Origin: Spirodela intermedia | Lineage: Eukaryota > Streptophyta > Magnoliopsida > Alismatales > Araceae | NCBI GenBank assembly: GCA_902729315.2 | Contig: LR746271.1 | Location: 4,052,001-4,116,000 of the forward strand | Length of the DNA: 64,000 bases | Direction of reading: 5' to 3' | Part shown: one piece after another, positions 11,437 to 23,302 of the stretch | Position numbering within the stretch: position 1 is the stretch's first letter | Layout: every line of letters starts with the position of its first letter | Position numbers and translations under genes: made by a program | The notes under the pieces: generated by a model | The model's database searches: none | Seen by the model: the letters and a program-made list of their open reading frames with translations, nothing else | What the model was told of the DNA's origin: nothing

Positions 11437-13632
11437 CAGAAGTTCGGATCCGGAGCTTGGGTCTGCCGGCGGCGACGTGGAGTGGCCTCGATAGTTTGCG
11501 GGGTCTTTGAAGGAGGTGACGTAGAGTCCAATGACGTTGTGGTCGCTGATGGTGGGGCTAGGATCCATGCCCCACCAGCATCGGCCCTGGCAGATTGGTC
11601 CACTAGACTGTGTGAATGCTTCAACAACATTGGGAACTGTAAGGCCCCCTCTCTTTCATATTCCTGATGAAAGTAAACTAGACAGAGGAACACCATGGAA
11701 TGAGACAAGTACGGAGGACAATTTTATCATTACCCATTTCTCAATGCCATCTTATTCCAAGCTGCATCACCTGCTGGTGCCCCTGCATTACCTTTTTCCA
11801 GGCCACCAAGATCATTGACTGTGGTTCTACTTGTGAGTGTTCCTTACTCCAAACCTTCCTTTCTGATGCCGTCAGAATTTGGTGTCGAACAGGACCTGTC
11901 TCCACTACTGCACGAGCTCGAGGCGACAGAGGAGACCCCACACTCACGTATCCAGCCGGATCGAGGAACACGAGCGAAGACGAAGGACCCCGGGTTCCAC
12001 TATACAGCCTGAGGTGCCTTTATGTTTTCCACATCTTATGTTTCCCTTCGCTCATTTCCCTTGTCCGTGAACTGTATGGGTTCTAGTATTGCTCTGTGTG
12101 GGGGGACCCCCCCGTCCATAGGGTCCGTGTTGGGTCCATGGCGGGGATGGGAAGGCCCATTTGCCTTTGTTTTCTTTTCTTTCCTCTTTACTCCTGTCAG
12201 GCCATATGTGTTTAGGCCCAATTGGAGAAGAGGGCGTCCTTCTTTTTCCTCGCCTCCCTTCTCTTTTGAGCCATTCTCATTTGGGCCCAATTGGAGAGGA
12301 GGGCCCATTTTGGACTCTCTGTTTTCCTTTTTTTGACGCTTTGGCATCTTAGGCCTCAAGCGTGGCCCTCCACCCTTGGCCCATTTGGGGCTCTATATCA
12401 GGGGTGGAGAGCCACCCCCAAGGGAGAGCCGTCATCTTTAGGAGAAAGTGTGTTTTGGATGAGAATATCGTTCCAAGAGGACAAAAGAAGAAGGGGATCA
12501 CCACCAGGTCGCCGCTGCTGCTTCCTGGCCGTCAGCAGCCCACCGAGCCGCCGCCAGGACGCTGACACCTCTACCGGATTATCAGCACCCACTGTGCCTC
12601 CGCTAGTGCGCCAACCCCGTGCATCCGCTTGCTGCACGCGCCCGCCGCGCACCCAAACGTGCGTTCGTCTCGCGACTGTCACGGCACCTCCACGTGCGCG
12701 CTGCATACTCGCCCTTGTGCCACCGCACCTGCCCCTCGGAGCTCGCCATTGCGCCTGACCTAGGGCGCCTACCTGAGCCCCCGAGCCACTTGGTTGTGCC
12801 CCTTCCTCCGACCCTGTCCGAGCCCATACAACTGAGCCTAGCCGAGCCCAGCCGATATCCACCAGGGGGGGTCGTTGATTCACCCCAACCCCCTCTTAGA
12901 GAGTGCCAAACCACCGGAACGCCTGTCCACGGTGTCAGCAGGAGACCCTACTGCACACCGACTGGGCCTCTGCCCTGCAGGTTAGCTCGTATACCCTTCC
13001 CTCCAAGTCATTTCCTACGTTCAGTATCATCTTGCACTTGCTCCACCGCCGTCGGACCTAGCTAGGTTAGAATGAGTTAGGTGTCTCCACCGTGCGACTT
13101 TGACTCATGTGCCAGAATTGTCACATTGGTCATTGAGCACTCGCCATTGAGTCCCGTCGACGATATTAAGTCTTCGACCTCCGGACGTGAACTTGGAGGA
13201 TCACCCTGCATCAGAATCACCTGGCAACACCTAGTAGTGATGGATTGTCGGTGTCATGATATTTCGGTTACTACTTGCACTTAGTTGAGTTCGGCACTCA
13301 TCATCTAGAGTCCTTGGTTAGCATTACTTTGGTATATAGGGTTCCCTTCCCTTATTATCTCACCCACATTTAGTTGTCAGGGCGGGTTTACAAGCCCGTC
13401 CTACATCAGAATTCCTCAGCCTGTGGGGCAGATGGAGCACCATACGTGATGGTCGACTGCCTGATAGGGTGCACCTGCATATACTCATGCTTCTACCGAA
13501 GAAGGCTGAGAAGATACTACTCCCTGCCGGAGTCACCATGCCCGGACTTCATTGTCCACTTCTGCTGGGAGGGGTGTGCTCTCTGTCCGGAGTACCGGGA
13601 GCCCAAGAACCATGGCTTTGACATTAACATTG
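11437..13632 (+). pseudogene. PCR/PLAC8 copy 2, broken
   Basis: Exon equivalents are about 11437-11638, 11761-11832 and 13420-13632. Exons 2 and 3 keep the exact lengths of copy 1 (72 and 213 nt) and read open, including W-S-T-R-L-C, the canonical C-C-I-T-C-W-C-P-C motif, and the Cys-rich exon ending in G-F-D-I-N. Several faults argue for a pseudogene. No ATG lies between the in-frame TAA at 11434 and the PLAC8 start. The exon 2 acceptor reads AA instead of AG. The exon 3 donor GT reads AT, so translation runs straight into TAG. Exon 4 is missing. Intron 2 has grown to about 1.6 kb and contains a GC-rich insertion-like block. A chromodomain retrotransposon begins 36 bases past exon 3. The intact exon frames suggest that loss of function is fairly recent. 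Confidence 0.8.
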
Positions 13633-13668
13633 ATTAGTAGTGCATACACTTTTCGTTCGTTCAGTCTT

Positions 13669-13937
13669 TGATGCAGCATTGAATTGCATCACGACAGGTC
13701 AGCAGGCGCCTAATGAGCAACTGCATGAGAGTGAATGAACAAGTCAAGAAACTGAATGGGATCAATGCTCTGAACAAAACTGTGTCAACAGAACAGCATA
13801 GTGAGGAGAATAGTAGTGATGTGGCTTCATCATCGGGAGAATGATTTCAGTGCACCTCTCGTCCTCAACAGCATCATATAGGCACTAAAAAGAGCAACTA
13901 TCTTTATTACTAGGTTAATTTGATTTTTTTGAAAACA
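13669..13937 (+). repeat. 5' LTR of the chromodomain Ty3/gypsy element
   Basis: The 269-bp block starts with TGATGCAGCATTGA and ends with GAAAACA. It matches 22633-22900 along its whole length in the same orientation, giving an LTR pair with TG...CA ends. No matching 5-bp target duplication is visible, so the ends may be off by a few bases. Confidence 0.65.
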
Positions 13938-14089
13938 TGTAAGAGCAACACAAGAGTCAGAGGAAGGCAGTGAAGTTTTATGATCAGTGTCCTACATTGA
14001 CGTTTTTTAGATCTTGTCGTCCTAGCTTGGGTTGCTCATGAGGATCCCATCTTTCATTGCTTAGGCTCTTTCCATCAATGTTTTATTTA

Positions 14090-14594
14090 AAATTTCAGCA
14101 CAATCATGGCCCCAATAACAAATGGTATGAAAGTTAGTTCCAATGGATGGAAGAGGCATCTAAAGCCTTTAATTATTTAAAATAACAACTGACTAAAGGT
14201 CTTGTTCGTAGGCTGCTTGATTTTTTCTAAACTTTTTGAAGTGGCCTCTATTGTGTCAAGAACAAGAATAGGAGGGGTGCTTAGTCAAGAGGGTCATCTC
14301 ATAACCTATTTTAGTGAGAAACACAATGAAGGTAGAAAAAAATATTCAACTTATGATACAGAACTATATACGGTGGTCCAAGCTCTTAGATATTAGCATC
14401 ATTATTTATTACCTCAAGAATTCATTCTTTATTCAGATCATGAAGCTCTTAAGTTCTTACAATCATAGTAAAAACTCAATGCTAGACATTGACATTGGGT
14501 TGAATTTATACAAACTTATTCATTTCCCCTTAACTAAAAATCAAGGTGTGAAAAATAAGATAGCTGATGCATTAAGATTTTTGTGTTTTAATTA
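14090..14594 (+). pseudogene. RT connection and RNase H domain of the chromodomain element
   Basis: Translation gives the K-A-F-N-x-L-K run of the RT connection, then K-L-F-E-V, V-L-S-Q-E-G, the F-S-E-K-H-N-E strand, K-Y-S-T-Y-D-T-E and Y-S-D-H-E-A-L-K-F, which are RNase H landmarks of Ty3/gypsy pol. It ends with N-K-I-A-D-A-L. Several stops and frame changes are present. The coding sequence resumes as integrase at 18490 after insertion K1. Confidence 0.7.
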
Positions 14595-17500
14595 GTTATA
14601 TTATATTATTTTATTTTATTTTATCTTGTTAACTTGTAGAATAAATATAGGATATATTGTTAATTTTAGAAGTCAAGTTAAAATACTTACCACATTTTTT
14701 TACTATTTAAAAATATTAAAGAATTAAATATAAAAAATATTATGTTAGCTGGCAAGCCGGTACTCGGTAACTAATCTAGAGGGGTGCTACAATCGAGGGA
14801 GTAGACCCAAACTAGGGGAGCCACGAGCTGGGCTCGAGTAGCGAAGGACTCGCTCTACACATGTGTGCATCACTCCCCTACCAAGTCCTAGTGGCCAACC
14901 AGTTTTGGAGCAAGGAGCATCAGTACATACATGTGCGCGCAAGGGTGGACCATCTTTTTGCCTTCTCTCAAGATGATCCTAGGCATTATTTTATTTCAAG
15001 AGAAGAGATCTTTGATGAAAGGTTGTAACTTTGATTTATCTTTGACTCATGCACCAAAATATTTCCGATGTGGGACTAAACATTTTCATGTGTTTCAAGT
15101 AGTCATTTGGAGCTCAGAATGATCTAGTGATGTTCAGCAAGCCACATCATCAAATTAGCCAAATCTTATGACTAACAAACAGGCACAATCTCAAAAATCT
15201 TAAGCAATCTATTAGTGCTTTGTGAGTCCAACGCTGCTCAACACACATGTGGTCATAAAGGATGATCCGACAACTAACAAGATACCATGGTACTTAGAAC
15301 TTAACTTCCTAGTCGGTAGTAGTTCTTGGCAGATTGATCCTTGATAAGTCTTCATTATAATGAGTTAATAATTAGTAAATAATATATTTTTAGTCTTAAC
15401 TCATAATAAATAGACTTATATTTGTGTTAAAATGTGAAAAGTGGTTTTTAATTAATTAATGTGATTTTTTGGCTAATTATATGATTTTCTACAAATTTAT
15501 ATAATTTTATAGTCTTATTTTTGAGATAAATAAAGAAAAAAAAATAAAAATAAAAATATAACAAAATGGGTGGGACTTGCCAGCCAGTTGGGGCCTGCAA
15601 GCAGGTCAGAAGTGCAATTAGGGAGGAGTTGCGAGTAGGGGCTCGAGCGGGTAAGACTGATGGGGGCACGTGTGCGCCACTCCCCTTCCACATCACTAAT
15701 AGCTAGTCGACTGTGGGACTAGGAGTGGTTGTACATGTAGGAGAAAAGGACTTATTACTTGAAAATGTAATATTACTATATATTCACCCGAAACTTCGAC
15801 ACACAAGCGATGTGGGACTAAACCCACGTCACACCTTCCCTCAAAAGGCTTTGATAATTTTAATACTTAAAATATCTCTTATTTATAATAGAAATATATC
15901 ATGATGATGTCACTTGATAAGGGCATTAGAGTACTTATTTCAATCTCTCTCATACAAATGGGCAATCGGTATGGGTTCAAATCCTCCTAGAGCCAAAACT
16001 CATATTTTTATCTAATTATCACAACTTTTTTGATCACCGATGAAAGATTAAGTTGCCAAAATCGCTAGATCATTGATGAAAATCTCGTCAACACGATTTG
16101 CGGAGTATTGTTACTAAAATTGTTGAAAGATTTGTAATTAAAGGATTGCGAATCCATCGAGTAAATCATCTCTGATTGATTGATGAACAAGCCGTCGTCG
16201 GGAAGAAGAGGATCCGCTAGGAGATGAGTCGCCACCTCCTGAGAGCGTACTGGATGCAATGAAGAGCCTCCTCTTGCTGCGTGGACCTGAGGATGAAGTT
16301 CCCTAACACGCGCCCCACCTTCATCCAACTCGTCTTTGTTGGGTGACAGCCGCCAGAGAGTGGCAAAGTCATCATTTTTCCACTTTGTCAGGTGACAACG
16401 GCGGGAGATAATTCGATGACCTATTTCATTGATCTCTAGACTTTGCAAGGAGATCTAGAGATTGCCTACGTTGTCTTTGTCTAAGGAGAACCTTCGAGGT
16501 TGTAGACACTACACGATGATCTTCTTGAATGCTTAGGATTTCAGTGCATCACAGACACATCACAGATGCATACCGCTGTGACGCCGGAACTCTATTTTCC
16601 TACTTTTAACTTTATTTCTACTTCATTTAGTGATAATTTATGTGATTTAAATTTACCAAGATATACTTCATTCAATTAAGATTCTTTCGGCTTTTACAGA
16701 TCTTAATTTAATCAATTAAATTGTCTGTAATCGCATACGTAAGAATTGTCAGATAAAATTCTATTTCTATCTAATTCGCGTTCGCCAGGCGCTAACGTCG
16801 TCTTGACGTCCGCACCCTTATTTCTCTTTTCCGTGAATTTTAAATATATTTTATTTTTATTTCTTAGTGTAAAATTTATAGAAAATAATATTCTTTGAGG
16901 AAAATTCTGAATAATTATCCAATATTATATTACATCCTTGTGATTGACCTAGAAAATTACCACTATTTTTAGAAGTTTTATTGAATTATAATTGATATAT
17001 TTGTTAAAAAATACTTCTAAATATCTAAAAATTAGTATTTTCTAATTTTATAAATTTTAAATTTGCGTGATTTATTATATAACGATTAAGTCACGTCAAT
17101 CCTGCGTTGCTTAATGTGTCATGTGACCAAGCACATCTAATCTAGTGGCTTGCGAAGTGCTAGGATACCAAGAACTTAAGCTCTAGCATGTCTCATTGTT
17201 AGGGATATAAAGATAATAATCAATTATTGTCTAGTAAAATAAATATTATTGATTATCTTCAAAATTATAACAGTGTCGTAAATACAACAATTCATTTCCT
17301 CCCTCCTTTTGCATGATCAACACCTCCGACAATTGGCAAGTTTGTTCCTTCCTCCCCCAATTGTACCCAAAGCCTCTAAAGAGTAATCAGCTCTTCCCCT
17401 CTCCCCCTAGATGATGGTGACAGCGTGGTTGACCCCTCTTTTAGCGGATCTCTCCAGCAAGTGGCGCAGTGCTTTCAAACAATACTTCTACAACTTTCAA

Positions 17501-18485
17501 TGTGATGTGACACATCTGGATGAAACCAAGCTACCACACTAGTGTCTTCAATTGCCCAAGAAGTAAACTAAACTTGAGCAACAATTTATTTCCTACTTTA
17601 AGTATTTACTTACCTAATTTTGTCATTTATTTACATTTTACGGAAAGTTATTTCTATTTCATACATGTTTTGATTGACATGAGTAGAACTAATTCAAAAT
17701 TTGATGAATGATCTTCGTTCTTCTTATGATTGAAACTCATTTGAGATTAAGCTAAGATCGTTTCTATTCTATTGATTTTTGTAGTCAAATCTTAATGTAT
17801 TCATGTTCTCGATGTTCTACAAATAACAATTATTCTTTTATTTTTGAACGTAAAATCAGCGAGATTAAAGGCTACTTAATAATCATTGAACTGTTAAAAC
17901 AATGTGGAGACATCTATGCTGACCACATGTCATGTGTGTGAATTCTCAAGCACACATTCTTCCGAGAATAATGGTCACCATAAAATAATGGTCACTCTCT
18001 TTCTTCTTTTTCATCTTATTTTTCTCTTCTCTCTCCATTTCTTGTGAGAATCTCTCCCTTTCTCTTCCTCTCTCTCAATCGATCTCCCTCTCTCTTTCTC
18101 TCTCTCTCTCATGAGACTTTTCTCTCTCTATATCTCACATGAGATTTCCTTCTCTCTCTTTCTCTCTCTTTTGTGAGAGATCTCTTCTCTCGTCCTTCAA
18201 GAGAGCTCTCTCTCTTCTATCTCTTTTTCTCCTTCCTTTCTCTACTTTCCTACCTTTATTCTTCTCACCTCACCCTTGTATTTTAATATTTTTATTAAAT
18301 ATGGATAAAATATTAAAATCACTTTATATATAAATTAAATTAATTTTCACGACAGATTAATCAATCTCTTTGTGTTCGATTTGAGACTTACTTCTATACT
18401 AATATTTTATTAAGTCTTAGTTATAAATATTATTATATAATGTACATTTAAACACAACGGCAAGTGCACATCAATTACTTTGCTG
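14585..18485 (+). mobile_element. Large LTR-like block K1 (about 2.1 kb plus solo LTR A)
   Basis: Without solo LTR A this block aligns in reverse complement with 25205-27315. It starts near TGTTTTAATTAG and ends near AAGTGCACATCA. It interrupts pol between RNase H and integrase. Its first part resembles the family 1 LTR (CTCGAG...CACTCCCCT...GTGGCCA), so K is probably a diverged relative. A long CT-rich tract lies at 18000-18240. Its exact borders and target duplication could not be fixed. Confidence 0.55.
15342..17098 (+). mobile_element. Solo LTR A (family 1), TSD ATCCT
   Basis: The 1757-bp unit begins TGATAAGTC and ends CACGTCA. It is flanked by an exact 5-bp duplication, ATCCT at 15337-15341 and 17099-17103. 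Removing the unit rejoins a sequence that aligns with the uninterrupted block K2 near 26570-26620, which proves the insertion. A TATA-like CTATATATTC lies near 15776-15785. No internal retrotransposon sequence remains, so it is a solo LTR. Confidence 0.88.
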
Positions 18486-18489
18486 AGTT

Positions 18490-19140
18490 TATTAACACCA
18501 CAAATGATGGGGTTCAATCACATGAAAAATATGTATTTTGATTATCCCAATTTTGTTGAAGTTTATTCAAACCTTACTCAAGGACCATCATTAGAATACT
18601 AATGTTACTTAATTCATGATGGAAATCTCTACAAGAATAATTGATTGTACATTCCACAAGCATTTATTAAGGATTTCCTAGTTTAGGAATTACATGTTGG
18701 AGGATTAGCTGATCATTTTGAAAGAGATAAGACTATCCATATTTATTCTTCTAGCTAACGCTTAGAAAGGACATGGCTAAGATAGTGTCTCAATGTTGTG
18801 TTTGTGCTTTAGTTAAATTTCTAAAACAAAATACAAGGTTGTACTTGCCTCTACTTATTCCACATTGTCCACGGAAAGATGTCAACATAGATTTTGTGGG
18901 CTTGTCATGAACCATAAAGAAAAATGATTCAAGTTTCATTATCGTCAATAGATTTTGTAAGATGGCTCACTTCCTTCTATCTTCAAAAACTTTGATGCTT
19001 CAAAAATTTGTAGATTATATTTTAATGAAGTTGTTAAATTACATGGCCTTCCCCAAACCCTCACCTTGGATAGGGACTCGAAATTTATAAGTTACTTTTG
19101 AAAAATACTTTCGTTTATGATGGGAGATAAGTCTGAAAAT
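18490..19140 (+). pseudogene. Integrase, N-terminal and core part
   Basis: The sequence resumes pol with a conserved lead-in, then H-V-G-G-L-A-D-H-F and R-D-K-T (the HHCC zinc region, degraded). D-F-V-G, M-A-H-F and a D-R-D-S-K-F-I-S segment follow, which are integrase core landmarks. At least five stop or frame changes are present. It breaks at 19140 where insertion L begins, and continues at about 20645. Confidence 0.65.
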
Positions 19141-20641
19141 TGTAAGGAATTATGTCATTGTTTTGCTTTTTAGACTTATGCAATAATACATATAATTCAC
19201 CTTAATCACTCAATACATGTATGGTGTAAGTAAGGAATTATGTCATTGTTTTGCTTTTTAGACTTATGCAATAATACTTATAATTCACCTTAATCACTCA
19301 ATACAGGTATAGTGTAAGTAAGGGTCGAATCCATAGGGAGGAATGGTGGAAATCTGAATTCTAATATTCTTTTTAAGAAGATAGTGAGGAAATTCAGGTT
19401 GAAGAAAGAGGCAAATAGGTTAGGAGATAGAGAAGAAATGAGACATGATCTTGATGATCTTATCTTGTTTCTAAGATCAAGATTCGCTTGATCTAGAGTG
19501 GGATATGAAAATATGGTATGATGGTTTGATGTCCCACGAAATAAGTATGAGAAATGGAAATCTTAAACTAATTTTTATGATTTTCTTTATGATAGCTGTG
19601 ACCACATCCAATCAATGACGCTTCCCCAAAATAATCATTCATTCACGGACTTGTACATCTTGCTTAGGCCATGGCAGTTTGCAACTAACATGATGAATGA
19701 AAGGAAAAGGAAGGAACTCACTAAATAAGAAGTTAGAACACATGCTTGATCTCTGGCAGCCCACTTTCCTACTGGCCAACCAAATGTTGGGGGGCGAGAC
19801 TCTAAAAATAGAGATGTCCCTCCCCCGGTTTGCAACGCCCCCTCATAAGGGTTAGGGCATGGATGGAGGGAGAGGATAATGACGAAGCAGCCCTTCAAAT
19901 TTTACCCCAAGACTCTTCTTTGTTCGTCAAATATCACGATCTAAAGTTGGGTTAATCTAAGTCGTTGATCTTTCTCTCTCTCTCTCTCTCCTCCACACCG
20001 CCGCCAAGTTCATTTAGGGTTCCACATCCTCGTAAGCTCCGGTGAGAGGCCGTGATTAGGTGTAAGTTTACCTGCTTTGCTTGCTTCATTAATCCTCCAA
20101 CATGTGTACATCAAATGAGGTTACACCATGTGTATAGGCATCAGCCTGCATTTATTGCAGTTTTAATCCTTGGATTTTTTCCTCTCGCCATGTCTCCTTC
20201 ACACTTAAAATAATAGCATTAGTCCTGCACATGGCTTGACGTTAGGAGAGTCAAGGGTAGGGCTTGTCCCTACATAGAAGAACTGCTGTTCCCTTGCCAT
20301 GTTCCACAATGATTGCATTGGTTAATGATTGGTAGAAAAATGAGCGAACACGATTAAAACACATGTCGAGATATCATTAAATCATGGTAAAAGCTATTTA
20401 AAATCACAAGAGCCTATAAATAAATCTTAGAAAATATATTCTGACTTGTAAAATTAATTTCTTTATGAATCAGATATCAGAGAATTCTGCAGAAAATACT
20501 GTAAGGTTTTAAAACATTATATAATCATTCTAAAAAATGGAATTAGTCATTTTAAGCTATGACCACATGCATAGATGATCATTTTAATGCAAATATACAT
20601 GTAATTCATAACATTAATGCACTAATTATAAAAACATGTCA
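19141..20641 (-). mobile_element. LTR-like insertion L in integrase
   Basis: On the plus strand the block starts TGTAAGGAATT and ends ACATGTCA. It contains AAGGGTCGAATCCATAGGG at about 19319, a motif seen in plant Ty3/gypsy LTRs. Because that motif is on the plus strand, the LTR probably reads on the minus strand. Its right end resembles that of the Athila-like LTR at 57.5 kb. An 88-bp tandem duplication occupies 19141-19320. Integrase sequence continues on both sides, but no clear 5-bp duplication is present. Confidence 0.5.
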
Positions 20642-20644
20642 ATG

Positions 20645-21295
20645 AGCACTAAGCTTGAATCTTCTACACTTACATCCTCAAACTGTGGTTAAACCGAGAT
20701 AGTTAACCATAGTTTGGGTAACTTGTTAAGAAATCTCATTGGTGAGCATCTGGGAACTTGGGATCAAATACTCCCTATAGCAAAACTTGCTAATAATAAT
20801 TCCATCAACTGTACCATTGGTCTTAGACCATTTGAAATTGTCTATGGCAACTAACTAAGAAAACTTGCTGATCTATGTTCTCTAGCCTTACAATATCTCA
20901 CTTTCATTTCAATTGAAGTCTTTACTAATCATATAAAAAGCATGCATGAAGAGATATATCATTGTAATACTCTTAGCTATGAAAATTATAAATGAACAAC
21001 AGATTAATGAAAGAGATTTAAAGAATTTTATAAAGATCTCATTATGATCAGATTACACTCGAGTTGATTTCTTATGAGGACTGTCTTGAAGTTGTATGCT
21101 AGAGGGGTAGGGCCTTTTGTAATTGTTGAACGAGTTGGATCAAATGCTTACATTGTAAACATTCTAGCTGAATGGGAAATCAGTCCTATTTTTAATATTT
21201 CAGACCTTATTCTTTATCACAGATCAATAAATATTTTCAATGAGTTATTTGCGTCAAATCTAATTCTTGAGAGCGAAATCATACTGATAATTTGA
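20645..21295 (+). pseudogene. Integrase C-terminal part
   Basis: It begins with H-P-Q-T, T-E-I-V-N-x-S-L-G-N-L-L-R and P-F-E-I-V-Y-G, the standard end of the gypsy integrase core. After two frame changes comes an open segment (21074-21295) carrying the G-P-F-V-I, N-A-Y and F-N-I-S-D-L signature of the linker before a chromodomain. Stops and shifts make it non-functional. Confidence 0.7.
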
Positions 21296-22385
21296 GTAAT
21301 CATCATACTAAAGGGGCCAGAAGGTTATTATTTAATGCCTAAGTAATATAGGAATATGATGAGTACACATTTAATATTCTACTTATGCATTTTCACATGA
21401 AGGGTTATGAATTATATCATTTTCCTATTTTCTACTAGGATGAGAGCCTGAAGATAAATGAGAGGAGAAATATATGATTAATAGTTGTTGGAGGGAAGAG
21501 GATTAATAGATAATCATCATGTAGGGGCATGAGCATACATATATTCTTAGTTTCATCATGGATTATTGAAAAATTAGTGAACATAAAAAGGTTAAATTGT
21601 AAAACTGACTTGTTATTTTTGCAGATTGAGAGGGGCATAAGGGGCATGCCTACAATAGGGCATATGATCCAAAAAGAGGACCAGCCGCTGGCTGGGACCC
21701 TCATTCAAGATCAGCCGTCTCATTCCTCTCCTTCTTCCTTTGGTGCTTCCCTCTCTTACTGTGGGGACGGCCTACTCCTCTTTCCCTTGGTGCCACCTAC
21801 AACACACAATAGGTGGGCCAACTCGTCCTTTCCCCCTCCTTCCAGTGGTGACAGCACCGACAACAATCGTGGGTCTCTTCCCTTGGCACAGCAAGAAGAG
21901 GATCAATCGAAGACAGCCCTGCGTGATGCCGCTGTTCTCTCCACATTGAGAATAAGAGGGAGAAATCATTTTCGTTTTGTTCCTTTGACTTTTATGTAAT
22001 CGAACCTCTTTTATCCTAGTTAATGTAATGTAAATTTCATGAAGTTCTATTCTCCTTGGCCTTTTGATTTTGAATAGTCGACATCATTGAAGGAAGTGGA
22101 GAATCATCTCCACCAGCCATATATAATTTATTTACAAGGTGGCTAGTTGAACCTTGAGAGAAATCTTTCTCTCAACGTGCATTGAGTTTCTTTGTTTATG
22201 GCTGCTGAATTTTAAAGAGTAAACAAATCAGAATGTGATCATTAATTATTATACGTATTCAAAACTCTCCTTGTGTTCAACCTAGTTTTCCACTAATTCA
22301 TCAAGAAACTCTTCCTACGAATATAAATTTATAAATTTAAAATTGAAGATTGTAATAACAGAAATTTAAGAGCGATCACATTCCC
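21296..22385. mobile_element. Insertion M between integrase and chromodomain
   Basis: About 1.1 kb separates the integrase tail from the chromodomain, far more than in intact relatives, so an insertion is inferred. It contains a short GC-richer stretch at 21650-21950 with overlapping frames but no recognisable domain. Ends and target duplication are not resolved. Confidence 0.35.
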
Positions 22386-22389
22386 AGAT

Positions 22390-22620
22390 GTCCACCAGCT
22401 AATTTTTCTTTGCAATAAGATCAAATAGAAGATATATTAGATGAACAAATAATATCAAATATTAATGAAGAAAACTGAAGGTTTCTTGTTCATTGGAAGG
22501 GTTGTTCTTTGTTGGATGATTCATAGATTTCAATTGAAGATTTGCAGCAACAATGTTTGAAATGGTGGGAGTAGTGCCAACTTATAATGGTTCAAGGCTT
22601 GTCAGAGCCGAGTTCTTTCA
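22390..22620 (+). pseudogene. Chromodomain of the Ty3/gypsy element
   Basis: The translation shows E-E-N, then R-F-L-V-H-W-K-G-C, I-S-I-E-D-L and a following S-S-F-N-L-G-E segment. This is the typical chromodomain W-K-G core and C-terminal tail of plant chromoviruses. It carries at least three stops. It ends a few bases before the purine tract and the 3' LTR, the normal order. Confidence 0.68.
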
Positions 22621-22632
22621 ACTTAGGGGAGT

Positions 22633-22900
22633 TGATGCAGCATTGAGTCACCTCACGACAGGTCAGCAGGTGCCAAATCATTGATTGAATGAGAGCAAAG
22701 GAAGGAGTCAAGATACTGAACGAGATCAACACTCGCAACAAAACCATATATCAATAGAATAGCATAAAGAGGAGAATGGTAGTGACGTGGCATCATCATC
22801 GGGAGAATGATTTTGGCCCACCTCTTATCCTCAACGGCATCATAAACACACCAAAAAGAGCAGCTATCTTTATTACTTATGTTGAGTTTTTCTGAAAACA
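22633..22900 (+). repeat. 3' LTR of the chromodomain element
   Basis: The 268-bp block is the partner of 13669-13937, with TG and CA ends. It follows an AGGGGAG purine tract, as expected for the plus-strand primer. Confidence 0.65.
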
Positions 22901-23302
22901 ACTAAATATTTTGTTCCATTGCCTCATGGGTTTCACATAGTTATGAAAAAATGCTCTTAGCTAGTTATATATGTATAGTTATATTGAAAAATATTTTACA
23001 ACAATAGTTACTCAGCACAAAGTGGTCAAAATAGTTTCCTAAATTATATGCCTATTCCAATGATAATGTTTTCATACAATAGTCAAATAGTAATTTCCTT
23101 TGGGAAGGTTCTAACTAGTAGCATTTAAAATCAAACTAGAGCAACCCTAGGAGCTTGTTGAGATTATGGAATGTAAAGAAAATTGGAGTCCACCCTTTGC
23201 TTTTCTTTTTCGCAACTAGAGGACTTAAATGACTTAATTGAAGGTCATAACTACTCTTTGAGAAAATATGGACAGGTAAAAATAGAACCATTTGTGCAAA
23301 GG
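22901..23302. other. Host sequence between two elements
   Basis: No gene is recognised. The fourth exon of PCR copy 2 would be expected in this flank if the element had inserted cleanly, but I do not find it. Confidence 0.45.

Larger units (their letters stand above)
13669..22900 (+). mobile_element. Chromodomain-bearing Ty3/gypsy element (Reina-like), nested and decayed
   Basis: In order it contains a short 5' LTR, RT C-terminus plus RNase H, integrase in two pieces, a chromodomain, a purine-rich tract next to the 3' LTR (AGGGGAG at 22626-22632), and the 3' LTR. The gag, protease and most RT are missing between 13938 and about 14100. Three later insertions interrupt it: block K1 with solo LTR A inside (14585-18485), L (19141-20641) and M (about 21300-22385). 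Short LTRs with a chromodomain fit the Reina group; the assignment is an inference. It sits in intron 3 of PCR copy 2. Confidence 0.7.

Noticed and set aside
11482-11667. Start of PCR copy 2 at 11482
   Set aside because: The first codon is GTG, not ATG, and plant nuclear genes do not normally start there; the copy has no usable start.
12022-13065. Several 100-160 codon frames on both strands
   Set aside because: The segment is GC-rich intron 2 of PCR copy 2; overlapping frames on both strands are expected from composition and none shows a domain.
23258-23275. L-R-K-Y-G-Q string resembling the WRKY transcription factor core
   Set aside because: The Trp is missing and no zinc ligands follow; the frame ends within 60 bases. 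Chance resemblance is more likely.
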